Positions 1-7,090 of a stretch of DNA of 28,117 bases are shown in pieces; within the stretch, counting starts at the first letter, position 1; the number at the start of each line of letters is the position of its first letter. The position numbers and the translations under genes were made by a program. The stretch comes from UBA4416 sp046345275 (GTDB lineage: Bacteria > Bacteroidota > Bacteroidia > B-17B0 > Aurantibacillaceae), in the NCBI GenBank assembly GCA_046345275.1, contig JBKDJY010000020.1, forward strand, positions 1-28,117. Reading direction: 5' to 3'. The notes beneath the pieces are model-generated. The model was given only the letters and a program-made list of their open reading frames with translations, was not told where the DNA came from and ran no database searches.

Positions 1-974
1 CTGATAGCTTTGTGGTTGAAACGAATGTGCACTTTCCTACCGACCTTAATTTGCTTAACGATAGTGTACGCGTTGCATTGAGACGCATTATTAAATTAAT
101 AGTACAACAAGAAATTAGTGGGGATGGTTGGAGAAAAGCAAAATCGACTATCCAAAATTTTAAAACCTTATTAAGAAGCACCTCATGGGCAGTATTTAAA
201 GGAAAAAAGGAAGAACATAAAAAAGAGATGGTAAAACAATACCTTTCTACAGCCAAAGAAATAGAAGTCAAATTAAGATTGGCTATCGTTGTATGCCATG
301 ATGAAGATCTTAAAAAGTACAGCGATTATGTGAGCTTATTCATCAATCAAATAGACAGAAGATTATTAAAAGGAGAAACGATTCCTGCTGAAGAAAAGGT
401 GTATTCCATATTTGAGGAGCATACCGAGTGGATTAGCAAAGGCAAGCGTAATCCCGAACTTGGTAATTTAATGATGATTACCACCAATCAACACCATTTG
501 ATAATGGATTATAAAATCATGTTCAAAGAAAGAGATACCCAGCAAGTAGAGCCATTATTAGTACGATTAAAAACAGCGTATCCAAATCAAACAATTGATA
601 GCATCAGCATGGATAAAGGCTTTTGGAGTGCAACAAACTTTAATTGTTGTGTAGGAGTTGGAATAAAAAACGTAGTAATGCCAAAAAAAGGGAAATGTAA
701 TAAAAAAGAATACGCCAGAGAACATACTGAAACATTTATCAAATTAAGAAACAAACACTCTGCTGTAGAAAGTAATATCAATGCTTTAGAACATCATGGT
801 TTAAATCGTTGCATGGATAAAGGCAAGGAACATTTTGAGCGTTATGTTGCTTTATCCGTATTATCATATAACCTTCATCTTGTTGGCAAAGAAATTATCA
901 GGCAGCAAAACGAGAAGGAAAAGAAGGCTCTTGCAAAAAAAGGAAAAGAAAATCGGTACAAGCAAGCGGCTTAG
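1..974 (+). mobile_element. DDE transposase, 3' part (5' end outside window)
   Basis: This is the catalytic part of an insertion-sequence transposase, which would cut and join DNA at the element's ends. The reading frame is open from base 3, so the GTG at 12 is probably not the start and the true N-terminus lies left of the window. The DDE triad is readable. The first Asp (codon 3-5) begins the DSFVVETN stretch, followed by a PTD motif typical of this fold. The second Asp is in SMDKGFW (codon 612-614). The Glu is in AVESNINALEHHGLNR (codon 768-770). The C-terminal tail is rich in Lys and Gln. The frame is intact through the stop, so the visible part is not decayed. It resembles the IS4/IS5-superfamily or ISNCY-type DDE enzymes; I cannot name the family. 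Terminal inverted repeats cannot be recognised because the left end is missing. Confidence 0.85.
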
Positions 975-976
975 TT

Positions 977-1020
977 TAAAAAAAAATTGGTTATAAGGGG
1001 AACGTGCGCCTTATAATTAA
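977..1020 (-). terminator. hairpin with A-tract just after the transposase
   Basis: An 8-bp perfect stem (TTATAAGG at 991-998, CCTTATAA at 1009-1016) encloses a 10-nt loop. Nine A residues (978-986) lie on its left, so read on the minus strand it is a stem followed four bases later by a T-run. That is the form of an intrinsic terminator blocking transcription that enters the transposase gene from the right. On the plus strand the stem can extend by two G-U and two A-U pairs but has no T-run. It could instead be part of the element's right end. Confidence 0.4.
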
Positions 1021-1069
1021 AATATCCAGCTGTTGAGCGCAAAAAATCTTAATGCTTCTCATAAATCCA

Positions 1070-1188
1070 AAAAAACAGCATTGAAATTTCAATTCGCAAC
1101 GCATTCTTATCAAAAAATAAATCACTCTTTTCAAAAAACAGTAGTTTTCTTGCTGACACTACTTAGAATTTGGTTAAAGCTGTTTTTT
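1070..1188. repeat. short inverted repeat pair with a third partial copy
   Basis: AAAAAACAGC at 1070-1079 is matched by its exact complement GCTGTTTTTT at 1179-1188. A third, partial copy (AAAAAACAG) starts at 1133. A further small inverted repeat, AGTAGT/ACTACT, lies at 1140-1163. The block sits between the transposase and the hydrolase gene and contains no ORF of note. It may be a remnant of mobile DNA or chance in A-rich sequence. Confidence 0.3.
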
Positions 1189-1227
1189 ATCAATTATCTT
1201 TAAAACAATTAATATTATATTCAATTA

Positions 1228-1995
1228 ATGAAATTAGCATACAGAAAATTTGGGCAAGGTCAACCACTCATCATTTTACATGGTTTATTTGGACAAAGCG
1301 ATAATTGGTTTACATTAGCCAAACGCTTTGGTGAAAATGGATTTAGGGTTTTTACCATCGATCAAAGGAATCATGGATTATCTCCACATAATGATAATTG
1401 GAATTATGAAGTGATGGCAAATGATTTAAAAGAATTTATTGATGAGCATGAGCTAACATTTCCTATTCTTTTAGGTCATAGCATGGGTGGAAAAACAGTT
1501 TTATTTTTTGAATATTTACATCCAAGCATTTCAAAAGCAAACATCATCGTTGATATTGCTCCAAGAAGTTATTTGCCTCATCATCAAAATGTTTTATTGG
1601 CATTAAATGCAGTTGATTTTTCAAAGATTAATACTAGAAAGGAAGCGGAAGCTATTTTGGGTAATTTTATTTCTGATTTTGGAACTAAACAATTTTTATT
1701 AAAAAACATTTATTGGAGAGAAGATGAAACTAAGCAAATGGATTGGCGATTTAATATAAAAGTGATTTCCAAAAACATTGATTCAATTGGCGTTGAATTA
1801 CCTTTTTTTATAACAAACAAACCGTTTTTTTTTATAAGAGGTCAACTTTCTAACTACATCAATGAGAATGATATTGTAGATATTAAAACAAGATTTCTAA
1901 ACTGTAAAATTGAAACTATTTTGGATAGCGGGCACTGGGTACATGCAGAAAAACCAGATGATTTTTTTAATGTTTTAATAAAAAATATTTCTTAA
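1228..1995 (+). CDS. alpha/beta hydrolase, YbfF-like esterase
   Basis: A 255-residue single-domain alpha/beta hydrolase, the usual length for the YbfF-type acyl esterase group. An oxyanion-hole HGLFG is at 18-22, followed by DQRNHGLS at 45-52 that is typical of this group. The nucleophile elbow is GHSMGG (Ser85). DIAP at 109-112 supplies a likely acid (Asp109), and GHWVHAEKP near the end carries the catalytic His (His236). No signal peptide is visible, so it is probably cytoplasmic; the substrate is unknown, and family members hydrolyse short acyl or acyl-CoA esters in vitro. The ATG at 1228 fits the family N-terminus. A weak promoter (TTTG at 1169, TATCTTTA at 1195) lies upstream. Its stop overlaps the convergent kinase stop by 4 bases. 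The 250 bases before it hold only the hairpin and short inverted repeats. Confidence 0.85.
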   Translation: MKLAYRKFGQGQPLIILHGLFGQSDNWFTLAKRFGENGFRVFTIDQRNHGLSPHNDNWNYEVMANDLKEFIDEHELTFPILLGHSMGGKTVLFFEYLHPSISKANIIVDIAPRSYLPHHQNVLLALNAVDFSKINTRKEAEAILGNFISDFGTKQFLLKNIYWREDETKQMDWRFNIKVISKNIDSIGVELPFFITNKPFFFIRGQLSNYINENDIVDIKTRFLNCKIETILDSGHWVHAEKPDDFFNVLIKNIS

Positions 1996-2522
1996 ACTTT
2001 ATTAAATGCATCAATTAATTGAACGGCATTTTTAAACCTGCCATCATCAACTCCAGTAATGATTTTATAATCTACATTTAATTTTTGTAACTCGTGTTTA
2101 TTCCACTTAAATAAATGTTCACGTAAATCTTCGTTTCTCCTTTGATCGTCTTGAATCCATTTTACATCATTGTTAGTGATGAGATAAAGGTCGAAATCTT
2201 GAGCATGAATATTTTTTGTTACAAAATCAGGAACTTGATTAAACATATGAGTTGCCCATATTTTAATAGTTATGAGAGAAGTATCACAAAATAAAAATTG
2301 GGAAGCTTTTTTTAAGTATTCTTTTTCAAGCAGTAATTGATTTTTAGCAATAATTTCTAAATCTGCTAATGTATAATGATTGATGTCATGTTCGTTAAAA
2401 TAAATTCTGGCAAATTCAGGAACAAAAACGGTATTATAATGGTCCGCTAATAGCTCACACAATTTTGATTTTCCAGTACTTTCGGCACCTAATAAGACAA
2501 TCTTTTTAATTTTTTTTCCCAT
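1992..2522 (-). CDS. NadR-like P-loop kinase (ribosylnicotinamide kinase type)
   Basis: A 176-residue P-loop protein matching the kinase half of NadR, the domain that phosphorylates nicotinamide riboside to NMN; the nucleotidylyltransferase and HTH parts of E. coli NadR are absent. Walker A is GAESTGKS near residue 12. PEFARIY follows and is typical of this family, then FCDTS (Walker B-like), and DVKWIQDDQRR near the C-terminal third in the position of the family's substrate/lid segment. The start is an ATG 34 bases inside the end of pnuC, so the two are very probably translationally coupled. It is the last gene of a five-gene operon. Known NadR-type kinases trap riboside imported by PnuC, and the pairing here supports that role. 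The substrate could differ if the transporter is a thiamine (PnuT-like) carrier. Family is confident, substrate less so. Confidence 0.8.
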   Translation of the reverse strand: MGKKIKKIVLLGAESTGKSKLCELLADHYNTVFVPEFARIYFNEHDINHYTLADLEIIAKNQLLLEKEYLKKASQFLFCDTSLITIKIWATHMFNQVPDFVTKNIHAQDFDLYLITNNDVKWIQDDQRRNEDLREHLFKWNKHELQKLNVDYKIITGVDDGRFKNAVQLIDAFNKV

Positions 2523-3046
2523 CTATAGTAACCATTTAATGCTAATATACTAAAAAATAAATAAAGTATGGCGAAAGCAGTTAATTCTTTTATAATGTAT
2601 AAATAAGCATATCCTAAATCTATCAATATCCAAAACAACCAATTTTCTATCCATTTTTTCGTCATCATGTATGTGCAAATCAAGCTTGAAGAAGTTAAAA
2701 TACATTCAAAAATAATTTTGTCAGTTTTAAAATGATTTAAAATAGGATACAACATCAAACACAAGACTATATTTCCTATTGCAATAAAAAAACAGTTCTT
2801 TTTTGATATGTTGGTAATTTCGAACTCTTTTTTGTTTTTTTTATTCCAATATGACCAACCATAAACACCAGCTATAAAGTAAAATATTTGTAAGGAAAAA
2901 TCTCCATATAATCTAACTTTGAAAAACACATATGCTTGAATGCAAACAGAAACGATACCAGCTATCCAACCCAAAAGGGCTTCTTTAATGGTTAATAAAA
3001 CACCAAGGACACCGAAAAATAAGGCTAACAAATCTAAAAACGTCAT
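2489..3046 (-). CDS. pnuC: PnuC-family vitamin (nicotinamide riboside) transporter
   Basis: A 185-residue integral membrane protein with about seven hydrophobic segments and the hallmark LYGDFSLQ...YFIAGVYGWSYW region near residues 46-67, whose Trp/Tyr-rich helix lines the substrate site in PnuC. Family members move unphosphorylated nicotinamide riboside by facilitated diffusion, and a cytoplasmic kinase traps it. The overlapping downstream NadR-like kinase fits this exactly. Its ATG shares one base with the stop of the TenI-like gene (TAATG), a sign of coupled translation. Some Bacteroidota homologues (PnuT) carry thiamine instead and sit beside thiamine genes. Because the upstream neighbour is TenI/ThiE-like, thiamine cannot be excluded from sequence alone. 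I favour nicotinamide riboside because of the kinase. Confidence 0.85.
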   Translation of the reverse strand: MTFLDLLALFFGVLGVLLTIKEALLGWIAGIVSVCIQAYVFFKVRLYGDFSLQIFYFIAGVYGWSYWNKKNKKEFEITNISKKNCFFIAIGNIVLCLMLYPILNHFKTDKIIFECILTSSSLICTYMMTKKWIENWLFWILIDLGYAYLYIIKELTAFAILYLFFSILALNGYYRWEKKLKRLSY

Positions 3047-3678
3047 TATTCAAGTGGAATATTTTTTTCTTTACAAAAGTTAATAAATTCAATGTACTTA
3101 TTAAAAGGATTGGAACTTTTCCAGAGGTATCCATATAAAGCAATTCCGAAAAAGCCAAACTGATAAGCCATTTCAATATTTTTAAGGCTAATGCCACCTC
3201 TGGCAATAATTTTTTTTCCAGATTTTGCATTTGCTGCTTCAATGGTTTCTTTGTAAAAACCTGAATACAATTGACCAGATACATTATGAAACATTTTGCC
3301 CAAAAAACAATAATCTGTATTTACAACTTCTAGCTCATAAAGTTGACTCAAGCGTTTAAAAGAAATAGTTCGAACTAAGTTTGGTTTTCTAATATAAATC
3401 CATTTTGTGTTCCACCACAATTTGAATCCCCTTTTTAAATGAGTTTCAGTAAAATGAAAACCCTTTAAATTATATTTTAGTGCCAATTTATGGTGCGAAT
3501 GAATTACCAAACGGTTATGAAAATGAACAGGAATATGCTTGATATAATCTTCTAGTTCTTTAGTTGAGAAACCATTTTTTCGAATGTGTAGTGTTTCTAA
3601 GCCAGCTTCAAACATATTGATGACAGTAGATATTTCGTTGTCTTGTATTTTTGATGGCGTTATCACAACTAGTTTCAT
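3046..3678 (-). CDS. TenI/ThiE-family protein with altered active site
   Basis: A 210-residue TIM-barrel protein of the thiamine-phosphate-synthase/TenI family. It keeps the early HIRK motif (31-34, in place of QxRxK), the phosphate-binding ARGGIS (159-164) and the overall length. The motifs that define working ThiE look replaced. The V-N-D and GxHxGxxD segments read as VIHSHH (58-63) and KGFHFTETH (72-80), and the loop that should resemble GPxxxTxTK reads LGKMFHNVSG (126-135). It may therefore not make thiamine phosphate; it could be a TenI-like tautomerase or an unassigned relative. It lies 11 bases after the GGGP-synthase gene and overlaps pnuC by one base (TAATG), so it belongs to the same operon. 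Family confident, activity not. Confidence 0.75.
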   Translation of the reverse strand: MKLVVITPSKIQDNEISTVINMFEAGLETLHIRKNGFSTKELEDYIKHIPVHFHNRLVIHSHHKLALKYNLKGFHFTETHLKRGFKLWWNTKWIYIRKPNLVRTISFKRLSQLYELEVVNTDYCFLGKMFHNVSGQLYSGFYKETIEAANAKSGKKIIARGGISLKNIEMAYQFGFFGIALYGYLWKSSNPFNKYIEFINFCKEKNIPLE

Positions 3679-3689
3679 AAATTAATTTC

Positions 3690-4382
3690 TTATTTTTTAA
3701 TTAATTGATTTATTTCTATCAAGAAAGAAGGGTTTGATTCTAAAGCGTTACCAACGACGATATAATCTGGGTTAGATTTTAAAATCGTTTTAATTTTTTG
3801 TAAGGAATTAAGGCCTCCTCCAACAATCAAAGGAATATTAATTTGATTTTTAACACTTTTGATTACTGAATTTTTAATGGTTGTTTTCGCACCACTACCA
3901 GCTTCAAGATAAATAATTTTTTTTCCTAATAATTCTCCAGCTATAGCAGTTTTAATAATTTCTTGGTTGCTCTTTATAGGCTTTGTTTTGGTTATTTTTT
4001 GAGTGCTTGAGGCCTTGTTCCCTTCTAATAAAATATAACCAGTTGGTATTGTAACTAATTTTGATTTTTTAATTTGATTAGCCGCAGAAACATGTTTACC
4101 AATTAAATAATCTGGATTTCTTCCAGATAACAATGATAAAATTAATATGCCATCTGCATATTTAGATATTTGAGATTCATCTCCAGGAAAAATAATAATT
4201 GGAATCTTGGTTTTTGCTTTTATTGAAAGAATGGTTTTTTCAAAAAATCCAATTTTAATTTTACTACCACCAACAAAAATGCAATGCAAGTTGCACGAAT
4301 TAGCAATATCAACCAGCACAGGATTGTATTTGTCAGGATCAATTAATACAATCAGTTTTGTATGAGTTGTTTTAGGTAGCAT
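3690..4382 (-). CDS. geranylgeranylglyceryl/heptaprenylglyceryl phosphate synthase family
   Basis: A 230-residue TIM-barrel prenyltransferase that joins a polyprenyl diphosphate to glycerol-1-phosphate through an ether bond, the first step of archaeal-type lipids and also found in Bacteroidota and Firmicutes (PcrB). Visible motifs are IDPDK (14-18), VGGS (37-40), FPGD (65-68), SLLSGRNP (83-90), YLEAGSGA (158-165) and VGGGL (187-191), in the order expected for substrate-pocket and phosphate-binding loops. The chain length of the prenyl donor cannot be told from sequence here. It lies two bases after the phosphopantetheinyl transferase and 11 before the TenI-like gene, so it is mid-operon. The ATG at 4382 fits the family start. 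No glycerol-1-phosphate dehydrogenase or downstream ether-lipid gene is in the window. Confidence 0.9.
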   Translation of the reverse strand: MLPKTTHTKLIVLIDPDKYNPVLVDIANSCNLHCIFVGGSKIKIGFFEKTILSIKAKTKIPIIIFPGDESQISKYADGILILSLLSGRNPDYLIGKHVSAANQIKKSKLVTIPTGYILLEGNKASSTQKITKTKPIKSNQEIIKTAIAGELLGKKIIYLEAGSGAKTTIKNSVIKSVKNQINIPLIVGGGLNSLQKIKTILKSNPDYIVVGNALESNPSFLIEINQLIKK

Positions 4383-4384
4383 CT

Positions 4385-4963
4385 TTAAATTTTTCTCAAA
4401 ACATACACCATGATGTAGTTTTCAATTTTTAAATAATTCAACTCAAAAGATTTGTTGAAATTAGAATTGGTTAGTATTCCCTCTATTGTTCCAGCTTGAT
4501 ATTTTATAAATGGTTTAATCTTTATATTTTTAATAAAATCCAATTCTTTTAATCCGTAAATTTTATATAAACTTTCTTTCGCACCCCAATATATTAATAA
4601 TTTTTCAACATCTTCCCCAGCATTTTCTAACTCTTTTATTGATAAAAATTTTCGTTTGATTTTTAAAACTTTATCTCTAATTAGTTCGATATCAATGCCA
4701 GTATCTTCAAAGTCATTGATGATAATTGCAATTTTATCATACGAATGAGAGATTGAAATTTTTCGTGAATCATCTTTTAAATAAGGCTTCCCATTGGCAT
4801 CGTATAAGATGCTGATTTCTTTTTTGAATAAATGATTGATCAAAAATTGTTTTCCCTTATTTTCAATATCACGTTTTGCGATAAGATTATTTAATTGAGC
4901 AAATTTGTTTAATTGAAGTATTCCAATTACGAGGCCTCTTTGTATATTGAAAACAGTGATCAA
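4385..4963 (-). CDS. 4'-phosphopantetheinyl transferase superfamily protein
   Basis: This enzyme would move the phosphopantetheine arm of CoA onto a serine of an acyl or peptidyl carrier protein. At 192 residues it is close to Sfp-type transferases. It shows ISISHS (69-74), the metal-binding GIDIE (89-93; Asp91, Glu93) and WGAKESLYK (126-134), with Lys129-Glu130 being the conserved catalytic pair. The only reasonable start is TTG at 4963: no ATG lies in frame before the upstream stop at 4973-4975. It is the first gene of the five-gene operon, with a probable leader of about 30 bases from a minus-strand -7 element at 5000-5007. Whether it serves fatty-acid ACP or a secondary-metabolite carrier cannot be said; no carrier protein is in the window. 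Confidence 0.88.
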   Translation of the reverse strand: MITVFNIQRGLVIGILQLNKFAQLNNLIAKRDIENKGKQFLINHLFKKEISILYDANGKPYLKDDSRKISISHSYDKIAIIINDFEDTGIDIELIRDKVLKIKRKFLSIKELENAGEDVEKLLIYWGAKESLYKIYGLKELDFIKNIKIKPFIKYQAGTIEGILTNSNFNKSFELNYLKIENYIMVYVLRKI

Positions 4964-4989
4964 AAGTATGAGTTAAACAATTTAAAAAT

Positions 4990-5019
4990 TTGAGTGTTAC
5001 AAACTTATACTTATCTTTG
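4990..5019 (+). promoter_or_regulatory. ahcY promoter, Bacteroidota type
   Basis: TTG at 4990-4992, a 19-base spacer and TATCTTTG at 5012-5019 match the Bacteroidota -33/-7 consensus (TTG, then TAnnTTTG) exactly. The predicted transcript starts near 5025, giving a leader of about 35 bases before the ahcY ATG, too short for a SAM or SAH riboswitch. Confidence 0.65.
5000..5007 (-). promoter_or_regulatory. -7 element for the leftward PPTase operon
   Basis: Read on the minus strand, 5007 to 5000 gives TAAGTTTG, an exact TAnnTTTG. I find no good -33 TTG at the expected distance. Its position predicts a start near 4994, about 30 bases before the TTG start of the PPTase gene. The element lies inside the ahcY promoter. 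Confidence 0.45.
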
Positions 5020-5059
5020 AAAGAAGTAAAATAATTAATAACTTAAAATAATAAATTAA

Positions 5060-6379
5060 ATGGCAGAAGTAGCAACAGGGAAGTACTTAGCGTACAAAGT
5101 AAAAGATATCTCATTAGCAGAATGGGGACGAAAAGAAATTAAATTGGCTGAAGAAGAAATGCCTGGATTAATGGCTCTTCGTAAAGAATATGGCGCCTCC
5201 AAACCTTTAAAAGGTGCACGCATTGCAGGTTGTTTGCACATGACTATACAAACTGCGGTTTTAATAGAAACATTAACCGCTTTAGGTGCTGAAGTGACTT
5301 GGAGTTCATGTAATATTTTTTCCACCCAAGATCATGCTGCAGCGGCTATTGCAGCTGCAGGTATTCAAGTATATGCTTGGAAAGGGATGACTGCAGAAGA
5401 ATTTGACTGGTGCATTGAACAAACGTTATGGTTTGGAGAAAGCCGCCAACCTTTAAATTTGATTTTGGATGATGGTGGTGATTTAACAAATTTAGTATTT
5501 GACGTTTATCCAGAATTAGCAAAAGGCATTAAAGGTCTATCAGAAGAAACAACAACTGGTGTTCATCGTTTATATGAGCGGATGAAAAACGGTACTCTAT
5601 TATTACCAGCCATCAATGTTAATGATTCAGTTACTAAATCTAAATTTGATAATAAATATGGTTGTCGTGAATCTTTAGTAGATGCAATTCGTCGTGCAAC
5701 TGATGTGATGATGGCAGGAAAAATTGCTGTTGTAGCTGGATATGGAGATGTTGGAAAAGGTTCTGCACAATCCTTATCATCACAAGGCGTTCGTGTTATT
5801 GTTACAGAGATTGACCCGATTTGCGCATTACAAGCTGCAATGGATGGTTACCAAGTTTTGAAAATGGATAACGCAGCTAAAATTGCTGACATTTTAGTAA
5901 CCACAACTGGTAACAAAGATATCATTGTGGGTCGTCATTTCGAATCATTGAAACATGGTGCCATTGTTTGTAACATTGGTCATTTTGATACAGAAATTGA
6001 TATGGCTTGGTTAAATAAAAATTATGGTAAAACTAAAGATACCATTAAGCCGCAAGTAGATCAATACACCATCAATGGTAAAAATATTATTGTTTTAGCG
6101 GAAGGTCGTTTAGTAAACTTAGGCTGCGCAACTGGTCATCCAAGTTTTGTAATGAGTAATTCCTTTACAAACCAAACATTGGCTCAACTTGAATTATGGA
6201 CGAACAATGCTGCTTATGAGAAGAAAGTATACGTTCTACCTAAAATTTTAGATGAAAAAGTAGCAAGATTACATTTAGAAAAAATTGGTGTTGAATTGGA
6301 TACTTTAAATAATGAACAGGCCGATTATATCGGCGTTAAGGTTGAAGGTCCTTTTAAAGGAGATTCTTATCGATACTAA
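5060..6379 (+). CDS. ahcY: adenosylhomocysteinase (S-adenosylhomocysteine hydrolase)
   Basis: Reversibly splits S-adenosylhomocysteine into adenosine and homocysteine, clearing the inhibitory product of methyl transfer; it uses tightly bound NAD and works as a tetramer in the cytoplasm. At 439 residues it has the normal bacterial length. HMTIQTAV near 60-67 and NDSVTKSKFDN (188-198) belong to the substrate domain. GYGDVGKG (227-234) is the NAD-binding GxGxxG. NLGCATGHPSFVM (353-365) is conserved. The chain ends KGDSYRY, the tail that reaches into the next subunit's NAD site. The ATG at 5060 follows an A-rich leader and a well-formed promoter. It is monocistronic: two hairpins follow, the second a clear terminator. 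Function is certain on sequence grounds. Confidence 0.97.
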   Translation: MAEVATGKYLAYKVKDISLAEWGRKEIKLAEEEMPGLMALRKEYGASKPLKGARIAGCLHMTIQTAVLIETLTALGAEVTWSSCNIFSTQDHAAAAIAAAGIQVYAWKGMTAEEFDWCIEQTLWFGESRQPLNLILDDGGDLTNLVFDVYPELAKGIKGLSEETTTGVHRLYERMKNGTLLLPAINVNDSVTKSKFDNKYGCRESLVDAIRRATDVMMAGKIAVVAGYGDVGKGSAQSLSSQGVRVIVTEIDPICALQAAMDGYQVLKMDNAAKIADILVTTTGNKDIIVGRHFESLKHGAIVCNIGHFDTEIDMAWLNKNYGKTKDTIKPQVDQYTINGKNIIVLAEGRLVNLGCATGHPSFVMSNSFTNQTLAQLELWTNNAAYEKKVYVLPKILDEKVARLHLEKIGVELDTLNNEQADYIGVKVEGPFKGDSYRY

Positions 6380-6407
6380 TGTATGCAATTGATTTGCTTC
6401 CACGTTT

Positions 6408-6430
6408 TAAGTTGCTTGTTTGGCAACTTA
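6408..6430. other. hairpin in the ahcY 3' region
   Basis: An 8-bp perfect stem (TAAGTTGC at 6408-6415, GCAACTTA at 6423-6430) has a 7-nt loop and no T-run. It lies between the ahcY stop and the main terminator, and may protect the 3' end or act as a weak first terminator. Confidence 0.45.
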
Positions 6431-6456
6431 TTTCAGGAGGTTTTAGAAAGAAAAAT

Positions 6457-6486
6457 AAAAAGCCTTGTTTTATAGCAAGGCTTTTT
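6457..6486. terminator. bidirectional intrinsic terminator between ahcY and the fasciclin gene
   Basis: An 11-bp perfect stem (AAAAAGCCTTG at 6457-6467, CAAGGCTTTTT at 6476-6486) has an 8-nt loop. The A and T tracts forming the stem base give a U-run in either direction, so it can end both ahcY and the convergent fasciclin-domain gene, whose stop is 17 bases away. Confidence 0.85.
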
Positions 6487-6503
6487 ACTTTAGGTATTTT
6501 AAA

Positions 6504-6926
6504 TTAAATTTTAGGAATTAATACTTTATCAATGATATGAATGATTCCATTTGAAGCATCAATATCTGTTCCTGTAATATTTGCACCACCAACAGTTACT
6601 TTTTTATCTTTAATAGCAACTTTTAATTTTTCGCCTTCTACAGTAGTTAATTCCTGACCGTCTTTTAAGTCTGCTGCTTTTAGTTTACCATTTACCACAT
6701 GGTAAGTTAATACTTTAGATAGTTTCGTTTTATTTTCCGGTTTCAATAAACTATCTACTTCTTTTTGAATAGAAGAGAAAGCTGCATCAGTTGGAGCAAA
6801 AACAGTAAATGGCCCTTTACTTTTAAGTGTATCAACTAACGATGCTGCTTTTACGGCTGCAGTTAATGTTTTAGCACTTTCTGTAGCAATTGCTACAATG
6901 TCTTTTGTTTGAGTGATCGTTGTCAT
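6504..6926 (-). CDS. fasciclin (FAS1) domain protein, short, no signal peptide
   Basis: One FAS1 domain fills this protein. KGPFTVFAPTDAAF is the H1 signature, LSKVLTYHVVNGKL follows, and the C-terminal GTDIDASNGIIHIIDKVLIP is the H2 signature. FAS1 domains mediate adhesion or bind small ligands. The ATG at 6926 (product starts MTTITQTKD, 140 residues) is preferred over the in-frame codon 21 bases upstream because it matches short bacterial homologues as I recall them. Neither start gives a signal peptide or lipobox, so export is not evident, which is unusual for adhesion proteins but known for short bacterial FAS1 proteins. It stands alone between ahcY and the AddB-like gene. No exact promoter match was found upstream. 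Its role is unknown. Confidence 0.85.
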   Translation of the reverse strand: MTTITQTKDIVAIATESAKTLTAAVKAASLVDTLKSKGPFTVFAPTDAAFSSIQKEVDSLLKPENKTKLSKVLTYHVVNGKLKAADLKDGQELTTVEGEKLKVAIKDKKVTVGGANITGTDIDASNGIIHIIDKVLIPKI

Positions 6927-7090
6927 ATTATTTAAGTTAAGTTGCAAATGAATTTTTACAACGACACAAATGTGAGAAAGAAAATTATTGTGGTTGTTGC
7001 ACTTTATCTAAAATAAGTTATATAATTCGCTTGTTTTTCATTTTTAGGAAAATCAATAAGCATTAATTTTTTAAATGAGTTTTTTAGACG

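Noticed and set aside
3679..3689. TPP riboswitch for the TenI-like/PnuC genes
   Set aside because: The gap is 11 bases and the operon leader about 30, too short for a THI element, so thiamine control cannot be claimed.
4964..5059. SAM or SAH riboswitch before ahcY
   Set aside because: The whole divergent gap is 96 bases and the predicted ahcY leader only about 35, with no matching helices.
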